A stretch of DNA of 5,424 nucleotides from Cyanobacteria bacterium K_DeepCast_35m_m2_023 (GTDB lineage Bacteria; Cyanobacteriota; Cyanobacteriia; PCC-6307; Cyanobiaceae), in contig VGQR01000156.1 in the NCBI GenBank assembly GCA_016882345.1, forward strand, positions 1-5,424. The letters run 5' to 3'. Shown in pieces: positions 1-5,424 of the stretch. Position numbers and translations under genes: made by a program. Within the stretch, counting starts at the first letter, position 1; every line of letters begins with the position of its first letter. The notes under the pieces were generated by a model. It was not told the DNA's origin and ran no database searches. It saw only the letters and a list, made by a program, of their open reading frames with translations.

Positions 1-1
1 A

Positions 2-358
2 GGCGCCCTCACCCGCAATGCCAGGCTTCATTTCCTCTGCGAGGGGGCGGCCCTCACCGTTCAGCCGGCCCACTGCCACTGGTTGCAGGGTTATGGGCCC
101 GGCGAATCGATCACCCTGCCCATTGCCCACGGGGAAGGCCGCTACCAGTGCAGTCCCGACCTGCTGGCTGAGCTGGAACTGGGTGGCCAGGTCGTGTTGC
201 GCTACCAGGCCAATCCCAATGGATCGGTGGGTGACGTGGCGGGCCTCACGAATGCCGCGGGCAACGTGCTCGGGCTGATGCCCCATCCCGAACGGGCCTG
301 CGATCCGGCCACGGGTGGTCTGGATGGTCGTCGCCTGCTGGCCTCGATCCTCGGCTGA
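2..358 (+). CDS. purQ: Phosphoribosylformylglycinamidine synthase, glutaminase subunit PurQ (3' part)
   Basis: PurQ is the class I glutamine amidotransferase subunit of FGAM synthase. It hydrolyses glutamine and passes ammonia to PurL, with PurS, for the fourth step of purine synthesis in the cytoplasm. Only the last 118 residues are present, about half of a normal PurQ of roughly 220. The reading frame is open from base 2, so the start and the nucleophilic-cysteine region lie outside the window. Visible PurQ hallmarks are GALTRN at the left end, the segment [17 protein letters not shown] (fragment residues 32-48), and MPHPER at residues 93-98, whose His95 and Glu97 complete the Cys-His-Glu triad. 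The end, [18 protein letters not shown], is a normal C-terminus, so the gene is cut only by the window edge. It is the only gene here on the + strand and converges with the small membrane-protein gene. The stand-alone form fits cyanobacteria and excludes the large fused PurL of enterics. Confidence 0.96.
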   Translation, partial: GALTRNARLHFLCEGAALTVQPAHCHWLQGYGPGESITLPIAHGEGRYQCSPDLLAELELGGQVVLRYQANPNGSVGDVAGLTNAAGNVLGLMPHPERACDPATGGLDGRRLLASILG

Positions 359-384
359 GATCCCTCCTCCACCGTTGCTGTTCT

Positions 385-681
385 TCAGCGCTTGAGGCGG
401 CTGCGGCGGTGGTAGGCGGGATCAGGGTTCGCTGCCTGCAACTGGCGGATGGCCTCGATTGCGAGGCCAGCGAGGCCTCCGGCCGCACCCACCAGCCGGC
501 GAAGCCAGCGCAACTCCTGAGGGTCGATGGTGTTGGGGGTGTTGGCGACGATCGACTCCAGAAACAGACCGACGCACCAGCCGATCGCCACGCCCACCAG
601 CAGGGCGGTCACCACCTTCCGGCCGCTCATGGGCCGGGGCCGGAGTGGCGGTGGGTTCTGCTGGGAGCCCGGCACGGTCAT
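385..681 (-). CDS. Small membrane protein of unknown function (98 aa)
   Basis: I do not recognise a named family. The 98-residue product has a proline-rich, positively charged N-terminus (residues 1-22), a clear hydrophobic helix at about 23-42 (VVTALLVGVAIGWCVGLF), an acidic/polar linker (residues 43-59) and a second, Gly/Ala-rich hydrophobic stretch at about 62-78. It ends in a basic tail rich in Arg. A two-pass inner-membrane or thylakoid protein with both ends on the cytoplasmic side is likely by the positive-inside rule. I chose the ATG at 681. The ATG at 630 (MSGRKVV, 81 aa) is an equally possible start, and neither has a Shine-Dalgarno site. The frame stays open further upstream, but that part overlaps the exporter gene antiparallel in meaning and is rich in Trp and Pro, so it is a shadow. 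The gene follows the exporter on the same strand after 67 bases and converges on purQ with 26 bases between stops. Confidence 0.7.
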   Translation of the reverse strand: MTVPGSQQNPPPLRPRPMSGRKVVTALLVGVAIGWCVGLFLESIVANTPNTIDPQELRWLRRLVGAAGGLAGLAIEAIRQLQAANPDPAYHRRSRLKR

Positions 682-748
682 GGGAGAGGACGAGGGAGCA
701 TCCGAGGCATGCAGTGGGTCGCATGAAAGCCTTGCATGGGGCCTCTGT

Positions 749-1753
749 TCAGCCCCCCGTCGATTCGGAGCCGGAGAGCGGCACTTCCGGATTGCCACCC
801 ACCAGGGTCTTGACCACCACGTAGAAGACGGGCACCACCAGCAGCGAGAGCACGGTGGCCACCAGCAGTCCCCCGAAGACCACCGTGCCGAGGGAGGCCT
901 GACTGCGGGCACCTGCTCCGCTGGCCAGCACCAGGGGCAGGAAGCCGAACAGGGAAGAGATGGCGGTCATGATGATCGGCCGCAGGCGGGATCGCGCCGC
1001 ATCCCGGGCGGCTTCGATGGCAGTGGCACCTGCGGCCATGCGTTGGTTGGCCAGGTCGACGATCAGAATCCCGTTTTTGGCGGCTAGGCCGATCAACATC
1101 ACCAGACCCACCTGGGCGTAGATGTTCAGCACCTCTCCGCGGACAGCCAGGAAGATCAAGGCCCCCAGCATTGCGGTGGGCACCGTCATCAGGATGATCA
1201 GGGGGTCTGCATAGCTCTCGTACTGAGCGGCTAGCACCACATACACCACCAGGATGCCCAGGGCGAAGATCACAATGGCCAGGGAGCCGGCCTTCACCTC
1301 TTCACGAGAGATTCCCGTCCAGTCGAACCCAAGGCCCTGCAGCGATTGGGAGTCAAAGATCCTGCGCATGGCGTTGATCGCCTGGCCGGAGCTGTTGCCT
1401 GCTGCCGGTTCGCCCTCGATCTTGATCGAGCGGTAGAGGTTGAAGTGGGGGATCACGTTGGGCCCTTCAATGGGACGCACACGGAAGAACTCCGAGAGCT
1501 GGATCTGTTCCCCCTTGTTGTTGCTGACATAGAGCGTCTTGAGACGCTCTGGGGTGGCACGGCTGGCGTCGTCGGCCTGCACAAACACCCGCCGCACCTT
1601 GCCATCCTGGAAGGTGTCATTGACATAGAGACCCCCGAAGTTCACGCTGAATGAGCGCATGGCGCTGCCAAAGTCCACGCCCAGGGAAGCCAGGCGATCG
1701 CGATCCACGTCGATGGCCAGCTGCGGTGCCGAGGGTGAAAACTGGGTACGCAC
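749..1753 (-). CDS. RND efflux permease, C-terminal part after the premature TAG
   Basis: This is the rest of the same exporter, in the same frame as the part upstream. The coordinates run from the first GTG after the TAG, giving 334 aa, but homology continues back to 1882, and the GTG falls inside the porter domain. It is therefore not a credible native start. In whole-gene numbering it holds the rest of the second periplasmic half (PQLAIDVDRDRLASLGVDFG and NFGGLYVNDTFQDGKVRRVFVQ), then TM8 at about 963-985 (LAIVIFALGILVVYVVLAAQYES), TM9, and TM10 with Lys1034 in GLAAKNGILIVDLANQ. TM11 follows with Arg1064 in RSRLRPIIMTAISS, then TM12 (about 1096-1124) ending in VVPVFYVVVKTLVG. Lys1034 and Arg1064 match AcrB Lys940 and Arg971, so the antiport machinery is intact in sequence. 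The stop is TGA at 749-751. Without readthrough this part would probably not be made, or would be made only as an unstable fragment. Confidence 0.85.
   Translation of the reverse strand: MRTQFSPSAPQLAIDVDRDRLASLGVDFGSAMRSFSVNFGGLYVNDTFQDGKVRRVFVQADDASRATPERLKTLYVSNNKGEQIQLSEFFRVRPIEGPNVIPHFNLYRSIKIEGEPAAGNSSGQAINAMRRIFDSQSLQGLGFDWTGISREEVKAGSLAIVIFALGILVVYVVLAAQYESYADPLIILMTVPTAMLGALIFLAVRGEVLNIYAQVGLVMLIGLAAKNGILIVDLANQRMAAGATAIEAARDAARSRLRPIIMTAISSLFGFLPLVLASGAGARSQASLGTVVFGGLLVATVLSLLVVPVFYVVVKTLVGGNPEVPLSGSESTGG
1694..1701. repeat. HIP1 octameric palindrome GCGATCGC
   Basis: A single exact copy of the highly iterated palindrome known to be over-represented in many cyanobacterial genomes. 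It lies inside the permease coding sequence. One copy in about 5.4 kb could arise by chance in GC-rich DNA, so it only weakly supports a cyanobacterial source. Confidence 0.5.
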
Positions 1754-1882
1754 CGGCGGTGTGCGGCTGAAGGTCGGGTCGCCATTGGCAGCCCGGATGA
1801 GCTGGCCGGAGGCCTCAGAGAATTCCGGCAGGTCGTAGCGCCCTCCACTGCGATCGAGGAGCTGGAATTCGAAACCTCCTGA

Positions 1883-1885
1883 CTA
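1883..1885 (-). other. In-frame amber (TAG) codon inside the RND permease gene
   Basis: On the - strand the codons read GGC TAC GGC TAG TCA GGA GGT TTC, i.e. GYG-stop-SGGF. The open frame continues for 377 more sense codons to TGA at 749-751, and the protein homology is unbroken across the site. The position corresponds to AcrB's GTATGF segment, near the junction of the two porter subdomains PC1 and PC2. One-base changes from CAG, AAG, GAG, TCG, TTG, TGG, TAC or TAT would create it. A C-to-T change from CAG (Gln) is the commonest kind. There is no second lesion nearby. Confidence 0.95.
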
Positions 1886-4177
1886 GCCGTAGCCGGGAAT
1901 GGCGGGAGGCTCGATCACCACAACCCGTGCATCCTGGATCTCGGCTGCAAATCTGCGGTTCAGGCGCTGGGTGATGGCACCCACGGCCTGGTCTCGGGAG
2001 GCACGGTCATCCCAGTGCCGGGTGCCGAAGAAAAAGAGGCCTTTGTTGGGAGCATTGCCATCAAAGCTGGCTCCGCTGAACAGGGAGGCGGCCGTGATGT
2101 CCTCTTCATCCCGCAGAATGGCGCCGACCTGGTCGTTGATGCGCTGTGTGACCTGAATTGATCCGCCATCGGGAGCCTGCACGATGCCGAGGGCATAGCC
2201 TTGATCTTCGATGGGAACAAAGCCACTGGGGATGGCGCGGAAGGCCACTCCAGTGAGCAGGATTCCCCCCGCGAGCACTGTCATGACGAGCCCTCGCCGG
2301 TGCAGAACCCACTCCAGAAGGCCGTGATACCCACCCTCCAGTTGGCCATACAGGGCATTGAATCGCCGGAAAATGGATGGAGTGAACCATCCCGCCGCAA
2401 TCCCGAGGGCTGTGAAGAGGAGCACGGGAATGGGCCGTTCCACCCCGGCCAGCAGCAGGCCACTCACGGCACCGCCGACCACGCAGGGCAGACGCAGGGG
2501 GAGACCGGTGATCAATTTGGCGAGATAGCCCACCAGAAGTCCGATGCCCACAGCCATCAGGGTTCCCAGTACTCCAGTCCAGCCCGCCATCAAGCCATAG
2601 ATGAAGCCAATCGCACCACCTGCAATGGCATAGGTGCGACGTGAAGGAGGCTCACCGGGATTGGCCAGAAGCAGGGCCGAAAGCATCGGAGAGAAGGTGA
2701 GTGCGTTGAAGGTGGAGATGGCGACTGAAAAGATGATTGTTGCTGCAAACTGTTTGTAGATGGTGCCCGTGGCACCCGGGAAAAACAGCACCGGTAGGAA
2801 CACTGCAAACAGCACAACTGACGTCGCGATGACAGCACTGAACAGCTCCTCCATCGTGCCCATGGCAGCCTGTACGGCGCTGACACCCCCCTGGGCTTTT
2901 TTGGTTGAGGTGTCTTCAATCACTGTGATGGCGTCATCCACGACAAGGCCTGTGGCCAGAATCAGTCCGAACAGGGTGAGCTGGTTCAGCGAGAAGCCAA
3001 GAGCGTTGACGAGAGCGAAGGTGCCTACGAGGGCGACGGGAATGGCGATGCCGGGAACCAGGGTTGCTTTCCAGTTCTGCAGAAACAGAAACAGGATAAG
3101 CACTACGAGCATCACGGCATCACGCAGGGAACCAAGCACCCCCTTGATCGATGCGTTGATGAAGTCGGTGCTGTCATAGATCTTTTCCATCTTCAGTCCT
3201 ACCGGCATCACCGACTGGAAGTCGTCCAGCACTTTCTTGATGCCCGCCGAGGTGCGCAGAGCGTTGGTGCCACTCAGCTGGTAAACCGCCATCCCAACGG
3301 AAGGAACCCCTCGGATATCCGTGGCCGTGAGGGCGTAATTCTCACCACCCAGTGAGGCTCTGCCCACATCGCGTAAACGCAGAATGCCGCCATCAGGCGT
3401 AGTACGAATGATAAGGTCGTTGAATTCCTCTTCGCTGACCAATCGACCTTTCAGCTGAACGGTAAACGTGAATTCCTGACCCTTCAGCGCAGGCTCTCCT
3501 CCCACTTGTCCGGCCGGCACCAGGCGGTTCTGACTGCTCAGGGCTTCAACCACATCGTTGGAGGTGAGACCAAAGGCGGTGAGCTTGTCGGGATCGAGCC
3601 AGAGACGGAACGCCAGCTTTCTCTCGCCGAAGTAGGTGAGGTCTCCAACGCCGGGGATTCTGCGGATTGCATCGGTCAGGTTCTGGTCGAGCAAGCCGCT
3701 GATGGTCTCGGCGGAATATGTGAACTTCTCGGGATCCTCGCTGACAAAGTTGTATACGAGTAGGATGTTATTGGAGGCCTTGTTGACAACAACACCTGAC
3801 TGCCTCACCTCGTCCGGCAGGGACGGGTTTGCCAGAGAAACCCTGTTCTGAACATTGACCTGGTTGATATCACCGTTGGTGCCGCTGGCGAAGGAGACGG
3901 TGATTTCACTCCGTCCGTCAGCTGAGCTGCTGGACGTGATGTAATCCATGTTCTCGACGCCATTGATCTGCTGCTCCAGCACATTGGTAACGCCCTGCTC
4001 CACGGTGACTGCATCAGCCCCGCCGTAGAGTGCACTGACATTGACCGTTGATGGTGCAATATCCGGCAGGTTCTCAACAGGGAGTAGCGGGATTGAGATC
4101 AGCCCTGCAATCACGATGATCAGGCTGCACACAGTGGTGAGGACAGGCCTGACGATGAAATTATTCGAAGGAGACAC
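1883..4177 (-). CDS. RND efflux permease, N-terminal 764 residues up to the premature TAG
   Basis: The N-terminal part of an AcrB-like hydrophobe/amphiphile exporter. TM1 lies at about 11-30 after the family start motif NFIVRPVLTTV. It is followed by the first periplasmic porter and docking domains (about 31-340), including YGGADAVTVEQGVTNVLEQ and SGTNGDINQVNVQNR. TM2 to TM6 lie at about 344-503. TM4 carries the proton-relay pair Asp414-Asp415 in GLVVDDAITVIED, equivalent to AcrB Asp407-Asp408. Residues 512-601 are an unusual hydrophobic insertion. The normal amphipathic loop helix follows (FNALYGQLEGGYHGLLEW), then TM7 (about 628-647), SGFVPIEDQG and the first half of the second porter domain. 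The start is GTG at 4177. It gives the usual family N-terminus and there is no ATG between it and the adaptor stop. No good ribosome-binding site is present; an AAGGA lies 16 bases upstream, too far to be convincing. The gap to the adaptor gene is 51 bases, so co-transcription is likely. Substrate cannot be told from the sequence. Confidence 0.93.
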   Translation of the reverse strand: MSPSNNFIVRPVLTTVCSLIIVIAGLISIPLLPVENLPDIAPSTVNVSALYGGADAVTVEQGVTNVLEQQINGVENMDYITSSSSADGRSEITVSFASGTNGDINQVNVQNRVSLANPSLPDEVRQSGVVVNKASNNILLVYNFVSEDPEKFTYSAETISGLLDQNLTDAIRRIPGVGDLTYFGERKLAFRLWLDPDKLTAFGLTSNDVVEALSSQNRLVPAGQVGGEPALKGQEFTFTVQLKGRLVSEEEFNDLIIRTTPDGGILRLRDVGRASLGGENYALTATDIRGVPSVGMAVYQLSGTNALRTSAGIKKVLDDFQSVMPVGLKMEKIYDSTDFINASIKGVLGSLRDAVMLVVLILFLFLQNWKATLVPGIAIPVALVGTFALVNALGFSLNQLTLFGLILATGLVVDDAITVIEDTSTKKAQGGVSAVQAAMGTMEELFSAVIATSVVLFAVFLPVLFFPGATGTIYKQFAATIIFSVAISTFNALTFSPMLSALLLANPGEPPSRRTYAIAGGAIGFIYGLMAGWTGVLGTLMAVGIGLLVGYLAKLITGLPLRLPCVVGGAVSGLLLAGVERPIPVLLFTALGIAAGWFTPSIFRRFNALYGQLEGGYHGLLEWVLHRRGLVMTVLAGGILLTGVAFRAIPSGFVPIEDQGYALGIVQAPDGGSIQVTQRINDQVGAILRDEEDITAASLFSGASFDGNAPNKGLFFFGTRHWDDRASRDQAVGAITQRLNRRFAAEIQDARVVVIEPPAIPGYG
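2375..2644 (-). other. Extra hydrophobic insertion (about 4 TM helices) in the TM6-TM7 loop of the permease
   Basis: Encodes residues 512-601 of the permease. AcrB has only a cytoplasmic loop with one amphipathic helix here. This protein adds about 90 residues before the equivalent of that helix. By eye there are four hydrophobic stretches: about 515-533 (YAIAGGAIGFIYGLMAGW), 535-557 (VLGTLMAVGIGLLVGYLAK), 563-580 (LPCVVGGAVSGLLLAGV) and 582-599 (IPVLLFTALGIAAGWF). They are joined by very short turns and rich in glycine. An even number of crossings keeps the orientation of TM7-12. The helix count is my estimate from hydrophobicity. Confidence 0.65.
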
Positions 4178-4197
4178 AGGTGCTGTTGGGTGATCCT

Positions 4198-4221
4198 TGC
4201 GGAGTGTGATGCGGAGTGCGA
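4198..4221. repeat. Two-copy 12-base tandem repeat between adaptor and permease genes
   Basis: On the + strand TGCGGAGTGTGA (4198-4209) is followed directly by TGCGGAGTGCGA (4210-4221), identical but for one base. It fills almost half of the 51-base gap between the adaptor stop and the permease GTG. It is not coding in either gene. It may be a small slippage duplication or a paired protein-binding or RNA-processing site; the sequence alone does not decide. Confidence 0.75.
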
Positions 4222-4228
4222 ATGAATT

Positions 4229-5350
4229 TCAATTCGCTTTCACAGGCATGCCGTGCCGGAGATTGATCAGATTGGATGTGATCACCCTGGCATCGGGATC
4301 GAGGCCTCCCAGCACGGGGTAGCGCTGGTTCTGGAGCGCACCGAGCTTCAACGGGGTCTGCAGCGCCAACGGCGTTTCGCCGGGCATGCGGGCGAGAGGC
4401 TCGAGGTTGACCCGTCCCGGATTGCGGCGCAGCTCCGCCAGGGTGCCCAGACGGAACACAAAGGTCTGACCAGACTGCTGCGTGACCGCGGCAAAGGGCA
4501 CCGACGGCTGCACCCTCTCATCAAGGATCAGTTGGGTCCGGGTGCGCAGTCCCGTGCGCAGCATCTTCTCCGCGTTGTCGAACTCGGCTTTGACGAGGAG
4601 GGTCTGGGTATTGCTGCTCACTCCAGGATCAATGGAGCGCACGGGTGCCTGGGCCATCGGACGGCCATTCGCCGGATCCATCAGCACCACGGTCTGTCCA
4701 GGGCGCAAGCGCCCGGTGAAGACAGCAGGTACCTCCACCCGGGCCAGCAGGCGGTTGTTGCGGATGATGCTGGTGAATGGCTGGCCGGCCGTGATCACGT
4801 CGCCCACCTTCACGGACACGTCGCCGACTGTTCCGCTGATCGGTGCCCTCAGGTCTCGGAAGCCCAGGTCAGCTTCGCTGGCGATCAGTTGCTGGCGGGA
4901 CGCCACATACCGTTGTCTGAGCTCATCCCGCTGGATCGCGCTGGCGGCCCCCTGCTTCACCAGGAATTCGTAGCGCTGATAGTTGAGGCGATTGGTTTCG
5001 ACCTCAGCCTTGAGCCGTGCCACGTCAGCCCTGGCCTGGGTTTGGTCGAGCACCAGCAGCAACTGCCCCGCCTGCACCGGATCACCCTGGCGAACGCGCA
5101 ACTGCTCGATGCGTCCGCCCGCCTGGGCAGCCAGAGAGACCTCATCTAGCGCTTCGAGAGTGCTGACGGTCTCCACGACGTCCCGGAAGATTCCAGTCTG
5201 GACCGGTTGGGTCTGCACCGGCAATGGACCTCGAGCCGAGCCAGCGCCGGAGTCTGCGCCCTTGCACGCCGCCAGGGGCAGGGTCAGGGCGAGGGCAAGC
5301 GGACCAACGAACCGGTACCGCGAAGACCGGGGGTCGACAGGGGAAGCCAT
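4229..5350 (-). CDS. RND efflux periplasmic adaptor (membrane fusion) lipoprotein
   Basis: An AcrA/MexA-like adaptor of 373 residues that would link the RND permease to an outer-membrane channel. The N-terminus is a lipoprotein signal: basic residues (SSRYR), a hydrophobic run at about 15-26, and the lipobox LAAC with Cys29 as the lipidated residue. A linker follows, then the first half of the lipoyl (biotinyl-like) domain at about 71-101 (AAQAGGRIEQLRVRQGDPVQAGQLL). A fairly short helical hairpin spans about 103-163 (ARADVARLKAEVETNRLNYQ and RQRYVASRQQLIASEADL). The second lipoyl half is at 164-198, with RAPISGTVGDVSVKVGDVI, the best family signature. The beta-barrel lies at about 200-285 and the membrane-proximal domain from about 286 to the end. 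The length is typical. The ATG at 5350 is chosen because it puts the signal peptide right at the N-terminus; only a weak AGG lies upstream. It is the first gene of the unit, and the permease follows 51 bases after its TGA. Confidence 0.94.
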   Translation of the reverse strand: MASPVDPRSSRYRFVGPLALALTLPLAACKGADSGAGSARGPLPVQTQPVQTGIFRDVVETVSTLEALDEVSLAAQAGGRIEQLRVRQGDPVQAGQLLLVLDQTQARADVARLKAEVETNRLNYQRYEFLVKQGAASAIQRDELRQRYVASRQQLIASEADLGFRDLRAPISGTVGDVSVKVGDVITAGQPFTSIIRNNRLLARVEVPAVFTGRLRPGQTVVLMDPANGRPMAQAPVRSIDPGVSSNTQTLLVKAEFDNAEKMLRTGLRTRTQLILDERVQPSVPFAAVTQQSGQTFVFRLGTLAELRRNPGRVNLEPLARMPGETPLALQTPLKLGALQNQRYPVLGGLDPDARVITSNLINLRHGMPVKAN

Positions 5351-5424
5351 GGCGTGATCAGACCTGAAGGCAGGAGGGAGCGGTCACGGACCAGGCAGCC
5401 GGAACTGGACGGGCAACCATAGCC
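5351..5424 (-). promoter_or_regulatory. Presumed leader/upstream region of the efflux unit (partial)
   Basis: The 74 bases before the adaptor ATG run to the window edge and contain no gene I can support. A promoter for the adaptor-permease unit should lie here or just beyond the edge. I see a TATGGT near the edge that could serve as a -10 element, but the place for a -35 element is cut off, and I find no convincing operator palindrome. It is listed by position rather than by motif. Confidence 0.25.

Larger units (their letters stand above)
749..4177 (-). pseudogene. AcrB/HAE1-type RND efflux permease gene interrupted by one in-frame TAG
   Basis: This is the full extent of the exporter gene: 1142 codons in one frame with a single internal TAG at 1883-1885 (codon 765). 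Both sides align without gap to the AcrB plan, so there is no frameshift or deletion. The codons just before the TAG give PPAIPGYG and those just after give SGGFEFQLLD, matching AcrB's LPAIVELGTATGFDFELID. Intact, it would be a trimeric inner-membrane drug/proton antiporter working with the adaptor encoded just upstream. Stopped at the TAG, it lacks half of the second porter domain, TM8-12 and the Lys/Arg of the proton relay, so it should not pump. It is longer than AcrB (1049 aa) because of an extra hydrophobic block between TM6 and TM7. I call it a pseudogene provisionally. A sequencing error is an equally plausible explanation, because no other decay is visible. Confidence 0.7.

Noticed and set aside
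369..412. CCACCG...CGGTGG inverted repeat between the convergent genes as a bidirectional terminator
   Set aside because: The loop is 32 bases and half of the element lies in coding sequence; no T tract on either side.
707..738. Three GCATG motifs spaced 13-14 bases apart between the permease and the small gene
   Set aside because: Five-base words, no wider similarity around them; expected by chance.
738..756. GGGGC-9-GCCCC inverted repeat over the permease stop codon as a terminator
   Set aside because: Only a 5-bp stem with a 9-base loop and no T-run after it on the - strand.
682..912. N-terminal extension of the small membrane protein to an ATG at 912
   Set aside because: It would overlap the permease coding region in another frame, and its translation is full of Trp, Arg and Pro, typical of a shadow reading.
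527..1087. 186-codon + strand open frame over the 3' end of the permease and the small gene
   Set aside because: Low-complexity His/Gly/Gln-rich translation, antisense to real genes, no recognisable family.
1874..1880. A perfect AGGAGGT Shine-Dalgarno-like string on the - strand just after the TAG, suggesting re-initiation of the C-terminal half
   Set aside because: It is the coding sequence for part of the conserved SGGF segment. No in-frame ATG, GTG or TTG follows at a useful distance; the first GTG is at 1753.
4253..5149. Long open frame (298 codons) on the + strand opposite the adaptor gene
   Set aside because: Antisense shadow of a well-supported gene in GC-rich DNA; the translation is His/Gln/Arg-rich with no domain signal.
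5358..5420. Possible 20-residue leader peptide on the - strand before the adaptor gene
   Set aside because: Short frames like this are common by chance, and there is no ribosome-binding site in view and no regulatory codon run.
1..5424. CRISPR array, tRNA/rRNA, insertion sequence or phage attachment site
   Set aside because: No repeat-spacer pattern, no tRNA-like clover leaf, no transposase motif or terminal inverted repeats were found by reading both strands.

Overview
This window looks like a chromosomal piece of a GC-rich cyanobacterium, probably of the marine or freshwater Synechococcus/Cyanobium group. The reasons are a stand-alone PurQ subunit (not fused into a large PurL), a single copy of the cyanobacterial HIP1 octamer GCGATCGC at 1694-1701, high GC and few Shine-Dalgarno sites. 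The assignment to genus is inference.

Layout. The + strand carries only the 3' end of purQ (2-358, entering from the left edge). Everything else is on the - strand and reads right to left: a lipoprotein periplasmic adaptor (4229-5350), an RND-family drug/solute exporter of the AcrB/HAE1 type (749-4177), and a small two-helix membrane protein of unknown function (385-681). purQ and the small gene converge with a 26-base gap. The adaptor and exporter genes are 51 bases apart and almost certainly form one transcription unit. The small gene follows the exporter after 67 bases and could be its last member. No outer-membrane TolC-type gene and no regulator gene lie in the window.

How they work together. 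The adaptor, anchored by a lipidated cysteine, would bridge the inner-membrane RND pump to an outer-membrane channel. The pump would use the proton gradient to expel substrates taken up from the periplasm or membrane.

Two things stand out. First, the exporter frame is continuous and alignable to AcrB over 1142 codons, except for one in-frame TAG at 1883-1885. This splits it into a 764-residue N-terminal part and a C-terminal part that holds the rest of the porter domain, TM8-12 and the proton-relay Lys/Arg. That is a nonsense mutation, a sequencing error, or much less likely a recoded or split pump. Second, the cytoplasmic loop between TM6 and TM7 carries an extra block of about 90 residues predicted to form four more membrane helices, which AcrB lacks. 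The 5' half of the exporter gene is also visibly poorer in GC than its flanks. A two-copy 12-base tandem repeat sits in the gap between the adaptor and exporter genes.
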